Positions 23,420 through 34,559 of a stretch of DNA of 64,000 nt are shown here, piece by piece. Position 1 is the first letter of the stretch. Every line of letters begins with the position of its first letter. The stretch lies in contig NC_087068.1 of assembly GCF_963678635.1 (NCBI RefSeq), positions 41,999,649 through 42,063,648 on the forward strand, written 5' to 3'. The notes beneath the pieces are model-generated. The model searched no databases, had not been told where the DNA came from, and was given only the letters and a program-made list of their open reading frames with translations. The translations under genes were made by a program, and so were the position numbers. The DNA is from Symsagittifera roscoffensis. Taxonomy: Eukaryota; Xenacoelomorpha; Acoela; Convolutidae.

Positions 23420-24595
23420 TTAATCTGCACAACGTCTATCGCCATGACCCCATATTCCGGCTCGCTGTCACCATTTACGTCAATTAAATTGCACTCTTGA
23501 TCTGAAGACATCTCTTCATTTTGTACCATGTTAGCACGTCGTTTTGTAGTGTTGCACACCTTAGCAAAATGTCCCCTCTTCTTGCGAGCATTGCAAGTAG
23601 CTTCCCTGGCCGGGCACGACCGGCGATGTTCAAGAGAAAACGGGTTACCGCAAAAATAACATGGTTTATTTTGACTTTGTTGTTGGTTAGGACGGTTTAC
23701 ACCTCCTCCCCGGCTGTTGTTTCCTTGATTCTTGAATTGTTGTACTGACGAAGTTGGTTCCTGCTTGACTCGAATAGAGTTGGTACTATTAGAAGTAGCG
23801 TTGCTATGCGGGAGCAATTTCTGAAATTGTTCTGATGTTTTAGCCCCTTTCTCATTCTCCAATGCCAGTTGTAGAGTATCGTCAAGATTAGCTTTTGCTC
23901 TGATTAATTGCCTCTGAACCTCCACATCGAGAATGCGGCCAATGAACAAGTCTTTCAACGTCGCTCTTTCCTGATCGAGCGGCCAATTACACAGCGCAGT
24001 TTGAGCGCTAAGTCTTGCATAAAATGATGAGAATGAGTCATCATCCTGCGTGAAAATAGTATTATACAACATTATCTTTTCGACTGTGTTGTCCCGCTCT
24101 GCCTTGAAAAGATCTTCGCAGCACTTTTGAAAATCAATGAAAGAGCTAGTATTGAGGTCCAGGTGAGGGTAAGAATCCAAAAATCGTTTTTCCCCTCATT
24201 TCCCAGTGCGAAGAAAAGTCGCGATTTCAAACGCTTCTCTGCCTCATGGTAACACCAGTTATGTCCAATGCGAGGTCCTTTCCTCCTCCTCTCTTGATTG
24301 TACTCATCGATTCTTGTATTGGCTGCTGCAACTCGGAGGTTCCTATTGGTTACATCTGCTGCACTTTCATCCGTTCCCGGTGCTTCAGGCTTCGGGTAAG
24401 GTTCATCCACTATCTCTGCTGGGGTAACTAGGACCTCCCCCGGTGAAATATTGTCTTTGAGACTAACGGCCAAAAAAAATGTCCCGCCCAAGTTTCCCAA
24501 ATGAAAGGTGGGTTAACCGATGTTTTCGCCCAAAAGGGTGGTATTCCGAGTAGGTCAGTCCTATCTTCATTCACAGGAACTGCTGGCTGCGCCAT
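23420..24595 (-). pseudogene. gag (capsid and nucleocapsid) of the 6.87 kb element
   Basis: Gag builds the intracellular virus-like particle and packages the element RNA. The frame starts at the ATG formed by the last LTR base and the PBS (MAQPAVPVNED, then PPFW, a word common at Ty3-type gag starts). It shifts within an A8/T8 run near 24475 and again near 24185, where the main frame (DSYPHLDLNTSSF onward) takes over. The capsid part is about 23.75-24.5 kb. Two cysteine knuckles lie at about 23554-23661, one CX2CX4HX4C-like (CYFCGNPFSLEH, somewhat stretched) and one CX-type ending GHFAKVC. It runs on without a stop into protease. The lesions are single-nucleotide length changes in homopolymers. 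Confidence 0.8.
24578..24594 (-). other. Primer binding site overlapping the gag start
   Basis: TGGCGCAGCCAGCAG follows the 5' LTR immediately. The leading TGG is what pairing with a tRNA CCA end requires. I cannot name the tRNA. The same bases encode gag residues 2-6 (AQPAV), so this element has no leader between LTR and gag. Confidence 0.7.
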
Positions 24596-24933
24596 GTGAT
24601 TTCCCTCAGTTGGAGTAGGGAAAACAGTATTGTAAAATAAGGATATTGAATTAAATATGATATATAAATAGATAGAATAGAATAATATTTATATGAATAA
24701 CGATTCCAGATTGAATGTATTGTTTTGAATAACGAGAATGTTTTAACGACTAGATTTCACACTTAAGGCTTTCGCAAGTGACCGCTTCAGGTTCTCAAGT
24801 GACAAACGATTTGACTGGTGAGATTTGTCCTTGAATCAATTTACTGCACTATAAGTAGATATTTAAGACATAGTTAAATAAACATACATAAGTAAATAGG
24901 ATAGAATGAGGTACCGAAGGTCGCCTCATGACA
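24595..24933 (-). repeat. 5' LTR of the 6.87 kb element
   Basis: 339-bp partner of the LTR at 18069-18407. On the element strand it begins TGTCATGAGG and ends AAATCACA. The last A of the LTR is also the A of the gag ATG. Being the 5' LTR it should carry the promoter; TATATAAATAGAT at about 24660-24672 (plus-strand reading) is AT-rich but I cannot assign a TATA box with confidence. Confidence 0.92.
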
Positions 24934-25571
24934 AGGTCCTATCAACGGGACTGCCTAACGCCACACCCCTTACGGGATTTTTCAATCTTAATTATATGGA
25001 TCTCAGCATCTCCAGGCCACTGGGTCTCAGTATCCCCAGCATCACCAGACCCTTGGCTCTCAGCATCCCAGACCATAAGTTAACTCATAAAAAAGGGCTA
25101 CTATCGACTTTTTATTATTGTATGGTTTTGCACAGTTTGAGGATATTATCCCATCCATCGGGAATGGATTGACCTTTTACTCAATTCTAGCTCCTAAAAT
25201 AAAAGTAAACGTTTATAAAATTAGTTTTCGGACATGTCCAGAAAAATGAGGTTTTTATAAATCCGACGCAGTTTTCACCTCCAGAGATAAATTTGTCCTA
25301 TGTTGATCTTAGTCAGAGAAGCCTCATCTTCACCACCGGTAAGAGTTGCTAGCTTTGATCCTGGTGTTTCCGATCTGTAGAATAGGAGAAATAACGATTG
25401 TAACTGTACTTTCCTTGCGTTTCGGAAGACTTTTCTTTTAAAATCGCTTTGACGCAAGCTCTTATGTCTGTTCACTTCATTTATTATACTGTCTGGTTTT
25501 CGCGATTTTCGATGGTCATGAAAATTTGATTGTTGCGTGTCATGCACGTTAAACAAAAAGTTTTAAAATAA

Positions 25572-25717
25572 TATCGTAATTTCTCTCTTGCTTTTAATTT
25601 TCTGGCTCTTTTTGCAGATAACACTCTTATATGGTTTTTCATACACCGAAAAAGCATATAAGAAGGTTATCTGCAAAAAAGCGCCAGAAAATTAAAAGCA
25701 AGAGAGAAGTTACGATA
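25572..25717. repeat. Long foldback hairpin, copy 1
   Basis: Two arms of about 62 bp are inverted copies of one another (TATCGTAA-TTCTCTCTTGC ... on the left, matched by GCAAGAGAGAA-TTACGATA on the right) around a loop of about 22 bp. Ends read TA|TCGTAA and TTACGA|TA, which would suit a small non-autonomous DNA transposon with TA target duplication. It could also give a double-stranded RNA precursor if transcribed. Confidence 0.8.
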
Positions 25718-26062
25718 TAAGGTATCTCTCCTTTTCGATTAAAAATCAAGGTGGTGCATGAAAATACATATATGTCACTCAAACGGATGGGAATACTATC
25801 ACTATGGTTGACGAGCACTGTAAAGCGGATAGTCACGAGCAACCTTCACTTTATGTAGTGTCAGATAAAGCTGACAAAAGATGCCAACATCCGTAATCTG
25901 GGTAAATTCAATAATTACTCGGATTAAGGATAAGAGCGGCGCAACCCGGTAACCTCATAAAAATTGTACATTCAGAACAACCATTTGCGTCAAAATTCTT
26001 TCTTGATAAACCCTCTCAAAAATAAATTCCTGTAACTATCATATAAGTCTGCGGGACCAACT

Positions 26063-27000
26063 TTGAATATAAATATTGAAGCAGTTAAAGATATTTCGAA
26101 CTTTCAATTCATGTTATACTCAATCCTTGTTTCATTCCGAAAAAGCACGTGTTGGGCTGATTCTACAGTGGCGACAGAAATAACGAGTCTCAGGAGTCTC
26201 ATATGTTTTCTCGAAAGGATCCACCACAGCCAAGTTATATTTGAGCTCGGCAAGACAATTGGGGACAAGGATATGAACATCGCGAATGCTTTAGAGTGGG
26301 CACATCACCTGGAAGCCGTAATTAGAATTAAGGAAGAAGAACAAACGCCACCAATTGCAGCCATACGGAGGGATGAAACAGAAATCCTAATAGACTCGCT
26401 GAACAGACTAGACAAACAGATGTCGGTTGGTAATGAAAATTATGCACGGAGCAGTGACGGTCGAAGAGACAACTACCACTGTGATAACTGATATAGGGAA
26501 CAAGGTTCAAGAGACCGAGCAAGAAATCCCACCCCAGGACCAAATACGCGCGAAAGAAATGATGATCACAGAAGGGAAAATAACTATGACAAATGTCGAC
26601 TATGTGGGCAAAAGGGCCATTGGCGAAGAACTGCCGTAATTGTTTTACTTGTGGGAGTTCTACCCACATTAACGAAATTGACGTTGGAATAAAAGGACGG
26701 AAGAAACCAACGTAATCAGGGTGTGCTCCACTAACAAAACAAAATGATTCAATGTGGAGTTGTTATTGAACGGGAAATTGTTAACATGATGGTTAGACAG
26801 TGGGAGTAGCAATTCGCTCATAAGGTTCGACACGTATGAAAGGCTTGGAAAGCCGGAAAGCATAAAAGCTTTTAATAATGAAATGTTAGCGGCTAACAAC
26901 TCGACGTTGAAAATAGCTGGCAGTGTCGACGTCAAAATCCAATTGAAACCAAAATCAGGAGAGCTCGCCCCAAGCGTTTTTAATAACGAAGGATAAAAGG
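26063..27000 (+). pseudogene. gag-protease remnant of a decayed plus-strand gypsy (duplicate 1)
   Basis: A frame from 26063 encodes a gag-like protein (helical region around SLRSLICFLERIHHSQV and ALEWAHHLEAVIRI), an Arg/Asn-rich stretch, then two zinc knuckles. The first is KCRLCGQKGHWRR at about 26595; a 1-nt shift inside it puts the second (CFTCGSSTHINE) in another frame. A protease follows with an LDSGSSNSLI active site at about 26800, so the motif is DSG rather than DTG. It stops at 27000 and the copy is cut off by the array unit. Confidence 0.7.
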
Positions 27001-27024
27001 TTACCCTGCCTTCATGGTTCAAAT

Positions 27025-27875
27025 TGTGTTTTTAAAAAAAATTTTGACCAAAAAATCGGTTGTTAATTGGTGGTCTTAGCGGGGGCTGAGCGTAATAAAA
27101 AAAAAAGTTAAACTACTAATAAACTGCCAATTCGAATGCTTAGCTCTGAAGTTTGCTACTCAGTGAGTGGTAACTTCAGTGCAGTCACTGTTGGGCCCCT
27201 CACTATCTGATGTCATACTTGCTGTACCCAAATTGATGCAAAAACGGTCAACAAAACCCAGCTTACTCTTCCTCGCACGTCTTGATAGGTTATTTCCACA
27301 ATAGTTTTCAAAAAACACCTGGCTGACGACTGTAATAACAATCAATGGCTATCGATTTTGTTGTTCATGATACTTTTTTTGCTCTTCCTCGCAAGTCTTG
27401 ATAGGGCCTTTTGTTCAATCACTCTACCCTTCCGGATTGATTGAAAGTAAGCATTAACTTGTCTAAGCACTCGAATAAAACTTTTACAAGTATAAAAGAG
27501 ACCACTTCAGTTGATCGTTATAATCAGGTTTAAATTAAAATATAATATTGAATGTTTTGAAGCATGAACATTGGAACGCATCTTGTGTGCAAAGGTATGA
27601 CTGATTTTTACAGTTTTTTGGTTTTTTCATAATTTTTGGTGTTTTCATTGTTATGCTGCTGGTTTTGTAATAGTTTTAAAATGTTTTTTTTTCAACTCCC
27701 AATAATTAGTTGTTTCTGGTTCTATACCGCTCAAGTAACAGCGGGTCCACCTTTCCTCCACCCCATTATGCGGGAATTTTCCTTCCTAACCAGGTAAAAA
27801 AAATAAATCAGTAAAACTGGAAGGCTTTCGCATTTTGGCCAACCCCTATGGCTGCCGTTTGAAAACCTTAGTGTT
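27025..27875 (+). repeat. Solitary A-type array unit
   Basis: An eleventh copy of the tandem unit, from the GGTGGTCTTAGCGGGG block through TATAAAAG, the MNIGTHLVC start, AATTTTTGG (here ATAATTTTTGG) and the second putative exon. The minus-strand 61-codon frame is intact at 27160-27345. It is closest to the 12.97-13.6 kb unit. It lies 9.7 kb from the array because the flanking block was duplicated and then filled by the LTR element. Confidence 0.88.
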
Positions 27876-28571
27876 GGCATCCAATGGGCGCGGAGTGGAT
27901 CGTATCTACGTTCGCCAATCATGATGTATTAAATCACACTCAGGAGGGCCATTGAAACAGCTGTTTTTTTTTCGCCGGGAAAAAAAATTACAACGGATAA
28001 TAAAATTAAACCGTATTACGATTGACTAGCGTCAAGATGAATACTCGAGTGATTTTAACCGTTTCTACCGTTTCTAGAGAAAACCCACTTGAAGGTATTT
28101 TCTTCATACAATCGGGTTAATCTACGAAATACCATTCAAAAGCTGTCGGTTGAACTATGCAACTACTCAAATCCGAACTAAGCAAATCCAGAATCAGGTA
28201 CATGCACATGTTCGACAATATCCAACAGTCGGTTTTTCGGCGTCTATGAGACTTTTTTCGCTCCACTCGCACTGCTTGATAAGTGGTTTTCTCCAGCACT
28301 CTAGCCTTTCGTTTTGATTGAGAATTAGCCTTAACATATTAAAATACTCAAATAACTTTTCAGTGCAAGAGTGCAAGTAAAGAATAGACCTTTCCAGTTG
28401 ATTGTTACAAACAGAGGCTATATAAAGAAAGTGATATATTAAACAAAAAAACCCAGAAAATTAGATTACATACTGTCTGAAAACGTAAGTACTCGTTTTT
28501 GTCCTCGGTTCTGTTTCTTGGTTATGGTCTAATTTTTGTTTGGCTTCATTTTTATATTTAGTTTTTTTTGG
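27876..28571 (+). repeat. Diverged (B-type) array unit with empty LTR-element site
   Basis: Second copy of 17346-18068. At 28560-28585 the sequence passes from a T run through GGTC to CTATCAACGGG without interruption, exactly the target into which the 6.87 kb element inserted in the other copy. A GTAAGTACTCG donor-like site and an AATTTTTG word lie at about 28485 and 28531. Confidence 0.75.
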
Positions 28572-29208
28572 TCCTATCAACGGGACTGCCTAACGCCACA
28601 CCCCATACGGGATTTTTCGATCTTAATTATATGGATCTCAGCATCTCCAGGCCACTGGGTCTCAGTATCCCCAGCATCACCAGACCCTTGGCTCTCAGCA
28701 TCCCAGACCATAAGTTAACTCATAAAAAAGGGCTACTATCGACTTTTTATTATTGTATGGTTTTGCACAGTTAGAGATTGATATCCCATCCATCGGGAAT
28801 GGATTGACCTTTTACTCACCTCTAGCTCCTAAAATTAAAAAGTATACGTTTATAATATTAGTTTTCGGACATTTCCAGAAAGCTGAGGTTTTTATAAATC
28901 CGATACAGTTTTGACCTCCAGAGATAAATTCGTCCGATGTTGATCTGAGTCAGAGAAGCCTCATCCTTACCACCGGGAAGAGTTGCTAACTTTAATCCAG
29001 GTCTTTCCGACCTGTAGAGTAATAAAAATAACGATTGTAACTGTACTTACCATGCGTTTCGGAAGACTTTTCTTTTAAAATCGCTTTAACGCAAGTTCTT
29101 ATGTTTGTTCACTTCATTTATTATATTGTCTGGTTTTCGCGATTTTTGATGGTCGCGAAAATTTGATTGTTGCGTGCAATGCACGTTAAACAAAAAGTTT
29201 AAAAATAG

Positions 29209-29352
29209 TATCGTAATTTCTCTCTTGCTTTAAATTTTCTGGCTCTTTTTGCAGATAACACTCTTATATGGTTTTTCATAAACCGAAAAGCATATAAGAA
29301 GGTTATCTGCAAAAAGAGCCAGAAAATTAAAAGCAAGAGTGAAGTTACGATA
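29209..29352. repeat. Long foldback hairpin, copy 2
   Basis: Duplicate of the hairpin at 25572-25717. Arms remain near-perfect; the CTGGCTCTTTTTGCAG segment pairs exactly here while copy 1 has one mismatch and one bulge. Ends and loop are as in copy 1. Confidence 0.8.
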
Positions 29353-29699
29353 AAAGGTATATCTCCTTTTCGAATAAAAATCAAGGTGGTGGATGTAAAT
29401 ACATCTATGTCACTCAAACGGTTGGGAATGCTATCACTATGGTTGAGGAGCATTGTAAAGCGGATACTCACGAGCAATCTTCACTTTATATAGTGTCAGA
29501 TAAAGCCAACAAAAGATGCCAAAATCCGTAATCTGGGTAAAATCAATAAAGACTCGGATTAAGGATAAAAACGGCGCAACCCGGGAACATCATAAAAACT
29601 GTACATTCAGGACAATCAGTTGGGTTATAAATTCTTTCTTGATAAAACCTTTCAATATTAAATTCCTGTAATTATCAAATAATTCTGCGGGACCAACTT

Positions 29700-30520
29700 T
29701 GAATATAAATATTAAAGCAGTTAAAGATATTTCAAAATTTCAATTCAATTTATACTCAATCCTTGTTTCATTCCAAAAAAGCATGTAGTGGGCTGATCAT
29801 ACAGTGGCGACAGAAATGACGAGTTCCAGGACATACGGGATTAGTTAGGTTTTCTCGAAGGGATCCACCACAGCCAAATTAGATGAAACAGAAATCCTAA
29901 TAGACTCGCTGAACAGACTAGTCCAACAGATGTCGGTTGGTAATGAAAAAAAATGCACGGAGCAGTGACGGTCGAAGAGACAACTACCACTGGGATAACT
30001 GATAAAAGAAACAAGGTTCAAGAGACCGAGTAAGAACTCCCAGCCCAGGACCAAATACGCGCGAAAGAAATGACGATCCCAGAAAGGAAAACAACTATGA
30101 CAAATGTCGACTATGTGGGCAAAAGGGCCATTGGCGAAGAACTGCCGTAATTGTTTTACTTGTGGGAGTTCTACCCACATTAACAAAATTGCCCTTGGAA
30201 TGAAAGGACGGAACAAACCAACGTAATCAGGGTGTGCTCCACTAACAAAACAAAATGTTTCAATGTGGAGTTGTTATTGAACGGTTAATTGGTAACATGA
30301 CTGTTAGACAGTGGGAGTAGCATTTCGCTCATCAGTTTCGATACGTATGAAATGCTTGGAAAACTGGCAAGCATAAAGGCTTTTGGTAATAAAAAATGTT
30401 AGCGGCTAACAACTCGACGTTGAAAATAGCTGGCAGTGTCGACGTCAAAATCCAAATGAAACCAAAATCCGGAGAGTTTGCCCTAAGAGTTTTTAAAAAC
30501 GGAGGATAAAAGCTTACCCT
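29700..30520 (+). pseudogene. gag-protease remnant (duplicate 2)
   Basis: Carries the same zinc-knuckle DNA (about 30105-30180) and protease region (about 30310-30510) as 26063-27000, but with more breaks. It lacks about 80 bp of the gag helix region near 29878. Reading frames are scattered over all three plus frames. Confidence 0.65.
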
Positions 30521-30531
30521 GCCTTCTTGGT

Positions 30532-33500
30532 TTGGACTTTATGATAGATAAAGAATGTATTCTAAATTTTGGCGAAAAATTGCTATACAGTAATAAAAAT
30601 TGGACAGCGCTACCTATATCAGCACAAGCAACGACAAGTGTCCGAACCTATGCAATAGCGCAGATGAATGCAAGAAACCCCAGCACACATGAAAAACTAG
30701 TAGAAATCTTCATCAAGGAGGATAACAGTACCGTCTTAGGTAGCACAGAAGATTTAATTGAAGACATACAGGAAATCAAAGAAAAAAAATTGGATTACTG
30801 GTAGCTGACTCACTGGTTAGCGTAAGCCAAGGAAAAAGTTGCCTGAAGGTACAGAACATGCGCAGTGAAGCACTCATCATATACCAAGACAAAACAATTG
30901 CTCATTAAACCGGTTGGAGAAATCAGATTCAAGTAAATATACTCTGTAGTAGCAACCAACGACCGCAGCACCAGGAGCTTTTTGAATTGGGCAAACCCGT
31001 CACTCTGAACTGTGCAAAATTGTCGTTTGAAGAAGAGAACAGATAATGTTTGTTAAACATTACCGGGTATTTTCACGCAGCTCAACGGACGTAGAGTTTT
31101 GGATAAAATCAGACATATAACAAAATTAAACGCTGATGCAAAACCATTTCGGCGGGCATAGGGAGTATTAATTTTGATCAGCGGAAAGACATGAAAAAAA
31201 TCGTGGAGAATTTAAAAAAGGCAACCTAGTTGAACCAACCCACTCGAATTGGGAAGCCCAATCAATACTTAAAAAAAGACGGATCCCACAGATTAGTAGT
31301 TGATTACAGAGGATTGAACAATCAAGACGAAAAAACAAGCTGGCTCTAGCAAGTTTAAGTGATGTCATCGACTCATTGGATGGTAAAATGTTCTTTTTCA
31401 ACAAGGATTTAACTTCTGCTGTTTTCAAATGACGCTAGATGAAGACTCCCAATATCTTAGGGACTTTATAACGCCGATAGTTCTCTATAAATGGAAAAGA
31501 CTACCGATGGGTCTCGCTTTTGAGATTACCGATGGGACTACCGATGGGAAAAACTACTGATGAGCATTTCAAAAATTAATGGAGTGAATACTAAATTGGT
31601 TATCATACGAAATTGCTTTGGTGTACCTAGACAACATTATAATCCTTGGTAGAACATTTGAAGTACATTCAGAGAAGTTGGAATTTATTCTGTGTCGACT
31701 AAAAGATGCAGGGTTGAAATGAAAGAATCGAAATCCAGGTTCTTTCAAACAAAAACCCATTTACTTGGACTTTTTGTGTCGAACAACGGCGCAGAAGTGG
31801 AACCGGAAAATATAAACGAAGTACAAAAAAATGAAAGATCCTCACAATATTAAACAACTTGGGGCAGTATTAGGACTCCTTGAGTTCTACCGAAAGTTTT
31901 TGAAGGGTTTGAAAAAACAGGCGAACTACTTTACCAACTTGTTAAAAAAATTGGAAAAATTCTTCTTAATGAAGCTCGCAAAAAAGTTATTGCGTACGCC
32001 ATCAAAACGCTGAATAAAGGACAACCAAGTTACTCCGCAACCAAAACGGAACTATACACCAATGCACATTTTACGCATTATTTCCGGAACTATCTGTTGT
32101 TACAAAAAACTTAATAGTTACGCATCACAGAGCCTTAACGTGGATTTATAGCTTCAAGGAGCCAGACGGTATGATAGCGAGATGGTTGGAAAAACTAGGG
32201 CAGTTCCAATTCGGAATCAAACTCGAAGCGGGAAAAAAAATTCCACATGCAGACTGCTTATCAAGGGTTCTAACTACCACTGAGGAGGTGGTTAATCAAA
32301 AAAGAAAAACAACAGATATTTCGAACAATATCTGGGAACAAGCTCTGAAAACTCCCGTTTTGGATTTTTGAAATCTGATGAAATAAGGACTGCAAAGAGG
32401 TGACTTCAAAACAAGGAGAGGCTAAAGAAAAGGCAAATGAGTGGCTCCTCAGGGACTTATGGACTTATGGAAATTTTGGATAAATTTGGAAAACATATCC
32501 TTATTGAAAACGACCAACTAAAAAGAACAAAACTAACCAAAGAACAGTACATCGTTGTCCAAACTTTTGTGGCTCCAGTGTTCATGAGGAAATTTTCGTT
32601 TTGCTATATGAATCTTGTGGACATTTTGGGTACCTAAAGACTTTTCAGTGTACTCAAGAAAGGTTTTACCGGCCTGGAACGAGTCGGGATATTAGAGATT
32701 AGGTTGATAGCTGTAAGAAATGCATAGCAAAAAAATGTATGCATCCCCTGCAGACATGGAAGCCAAGCCATCCGTTTTGGCAGGTAGCGTTGGATATCAT
32801 GTGACCGCTACCGGAATCAGAAGGATTCAAGTACATTTTTCTAATTGGAGATCAATTCTCAAAGTGGTACGAAGCGACGCCACTTCAAAACCAGGAAGCA
32901 AAGGCAGTAGCTACGGCATTGGTTGATAATTGAATTTTACGCTTTGGCTGCCCAGAAATTCTGTAAAGCGACAAGTGATCAATCTTCATTTCACATCTTT
33001 TCAAAAAATTGGGTTCTTACTGTGAATCGATAGAACTAGCACAACATCATGTCATCATTATTGAAAGGACCAAGAGAAACGCAATTATTGAAAGGACCAA
33101 GAGAACAATCGAAGAAAACCACAATGACTGGGCCAAATATCTTATGATGGCTTATAGATCTTCAATTCAAGCAGTGACAAAATACAGTCCGTATTATTTG
33201 ATTTTTGGTCGCCCTTGCTCCTTGCCATTATATTGCACTTACGAAACATCACAAACTAAAGTCTTTGCAACGCCAAGCGACTACGTCAGAAACCCAAAGA
33301 AGGAGATACAAACAAGCCACGAACTGGTGCTAGATACAAAGACGTCGAAGAAGAACGTCAAAAGACCAAGCGACAGAAAACAATCCGGACCTTAGTATAA
33401 CGCGAACGACAAAGTACTACTTTTTAAACCATCCCTTGGCAAGGGACAAACAAAAAAAACTTAGGTCGTTTTCTAACGGACCACACACAATCAAAAATAT

Positions 33501-34065
33501 TTTAAATGATCTAAATTTGTGATTGAAGACCAGAAATCTAAGAAACAGCAAAAAGTTCATTATGATAGGTTAAAGGTTTTTATCAACGAACAAAAATAAA
33601 CGCTCAAGACGCGAGAGAAAAACATAATCGCCTCAAAAACAATGCAACAAAAAAAACGGAGGAACAAAAAACGATTTTGTAGTTAAAGAGTTCTTTAACA
33701 CCAACTCAGAGGTAGAATCTCTTAGTCGGGCAACCCATGATAGAGAAGGAATTTCATCAGAAAGGATATGTTCCGATCAGTTCAGTACTACAACGGAAGT
33801 ATTGGACATCACAGAACTGATCGCCCCATCAGCATTTACGGAGACTTGACCTTTCAGACCCACCGACAATCCAAGGAGAAGCGTAAGAATTAGAACAGCC
33901 TCGAAACTACCATTAACAAGAGAAGCAAATACAGGATCAGAATCTAAAGCAGCTAGTACTGTAAATGATGTTAATAATGAATCACTGAATGGAAAAGGAG
34001 GTAATAAACGGTACAATACTAGAAAAAAGAGCAAACGGTTAGCACCTAAACGATTTGGGGACTAC
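30532..34065 (+). pseudogene. pol (RT, RNase H, integrase) of the decayed plus-strand gypsy
   Basis: Heavily shifted but collinear domains are seen. The end of protease is at 30532-30804. RT at about 31220-31980 has DGSHRLVVDYRGLNNQ, WKRLPMG, an ALVYLDNIIILG catalytic motif in which the second Asp has become Asn, and LGLLEFYRKFLKG. RNase H remains are about 32100-32290 (SFKEPDGMIARWLEKL). Integrase at about 32440-33400 includes a CRK-type zinc end and NDWAKYLMMAYRSS ... SPYYLIFGRP. The basic pol ending KSKRLAPKRFGDYF is near 34040. Dozens of frame breaks show this is much older than the two minus-strand elements. Confidence 0.8.
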
Positions 34066-34559
34066 TTTTTTTTATTAAGACCATGATGTTGATAATGATG
34101 AAAAAAGTAATGTTTTTGCTTAGATATTTTGCTCGTGAAAACAAAATACATATCCTCATCATGAAAAACAATGAAGTGTTCTTTGCTGAGTTTTTCATCA
34201 TTTTTTTGTGCTTAACTGGCGAAACTTTAATCGCATTTGATTTGAAAACATGATTAAGACTGAATGAGTATCCTTGAGCAAAATTAGCAATTGCACTCAA
34301 ACAAAAAGGAAACCAGAAACGCTTAGGAGCGGGTGAGTAATGCTTAAACCAGTGGCATCAGAAATAAGGCTAAAGTATTGCATGTGTTTGGCGTCATATT
34401 CAGCGACGGCACTTAAGAAAAGCAGCTGGTGGGACAATGCAACCTACCTGCATTAACAATCCAAGCTTATTCCCATTTTCTATCCACTGAGTGAATCAGA
34501 GTGTGAGAAATTATAGGATACAGAGAAGGTTCAAACATCAGACTTTGAAAACGAGGATA

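Larger units (their letters stand above)
18069..24933 (-). mobile_element. Complete Ty3/gypsy LTR retrotransposon, 6.87 kb
   Basis: Two direct LTRs of 339 bp bound gag-pol on the minus strand. A PBS starts at the first base after the 5' LTR (24594 downward) and a polypurine tract lies against the 3' LTR (18408-18422). GGTC flanks both sides as a 4-bp target duplication (the fifth base differs, T versus A). The paralogous site near 28567-28571 still has the uninterrupted target, so both ends are certain to within a base. Reading order is gag, two-knuckle nucleocapsid, protease, RT, RNase H, a Ser/Gln/Asn-rich linker, integrase and pol tail. At least two nonsense codons and several 1-nt shifts make this copy inactive. 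Confidence 0.93.
24934..27010 (+). repeat. Segmental duplication, left copy (distal part)
   Basis: Matches 28572-30510 over its whole length at roughly 90-95 percent by eye. With 17346-18068 it forms one duplicated block of about 3.7 kb, interrupted here by the LTR element. It contains the end of the diverged array unit, a CTCAG-ATCCCC repeat (25000-25080), the long hairpin at 25572-25717, LTR-like sequence (25844-26060) and gag-protease remains. It breaks at about 27010, where an A-type array unit begins. Confidence 0.85.
28572..30530 (+). repeat. Segmental duplication, right copy
   Basis: Counterpart of 24934-27010. Unlike the left copy it runs on into the rest of the decayed gypsy pol, so it is probably the parental side of the duplication. 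Confidence 0.8.
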
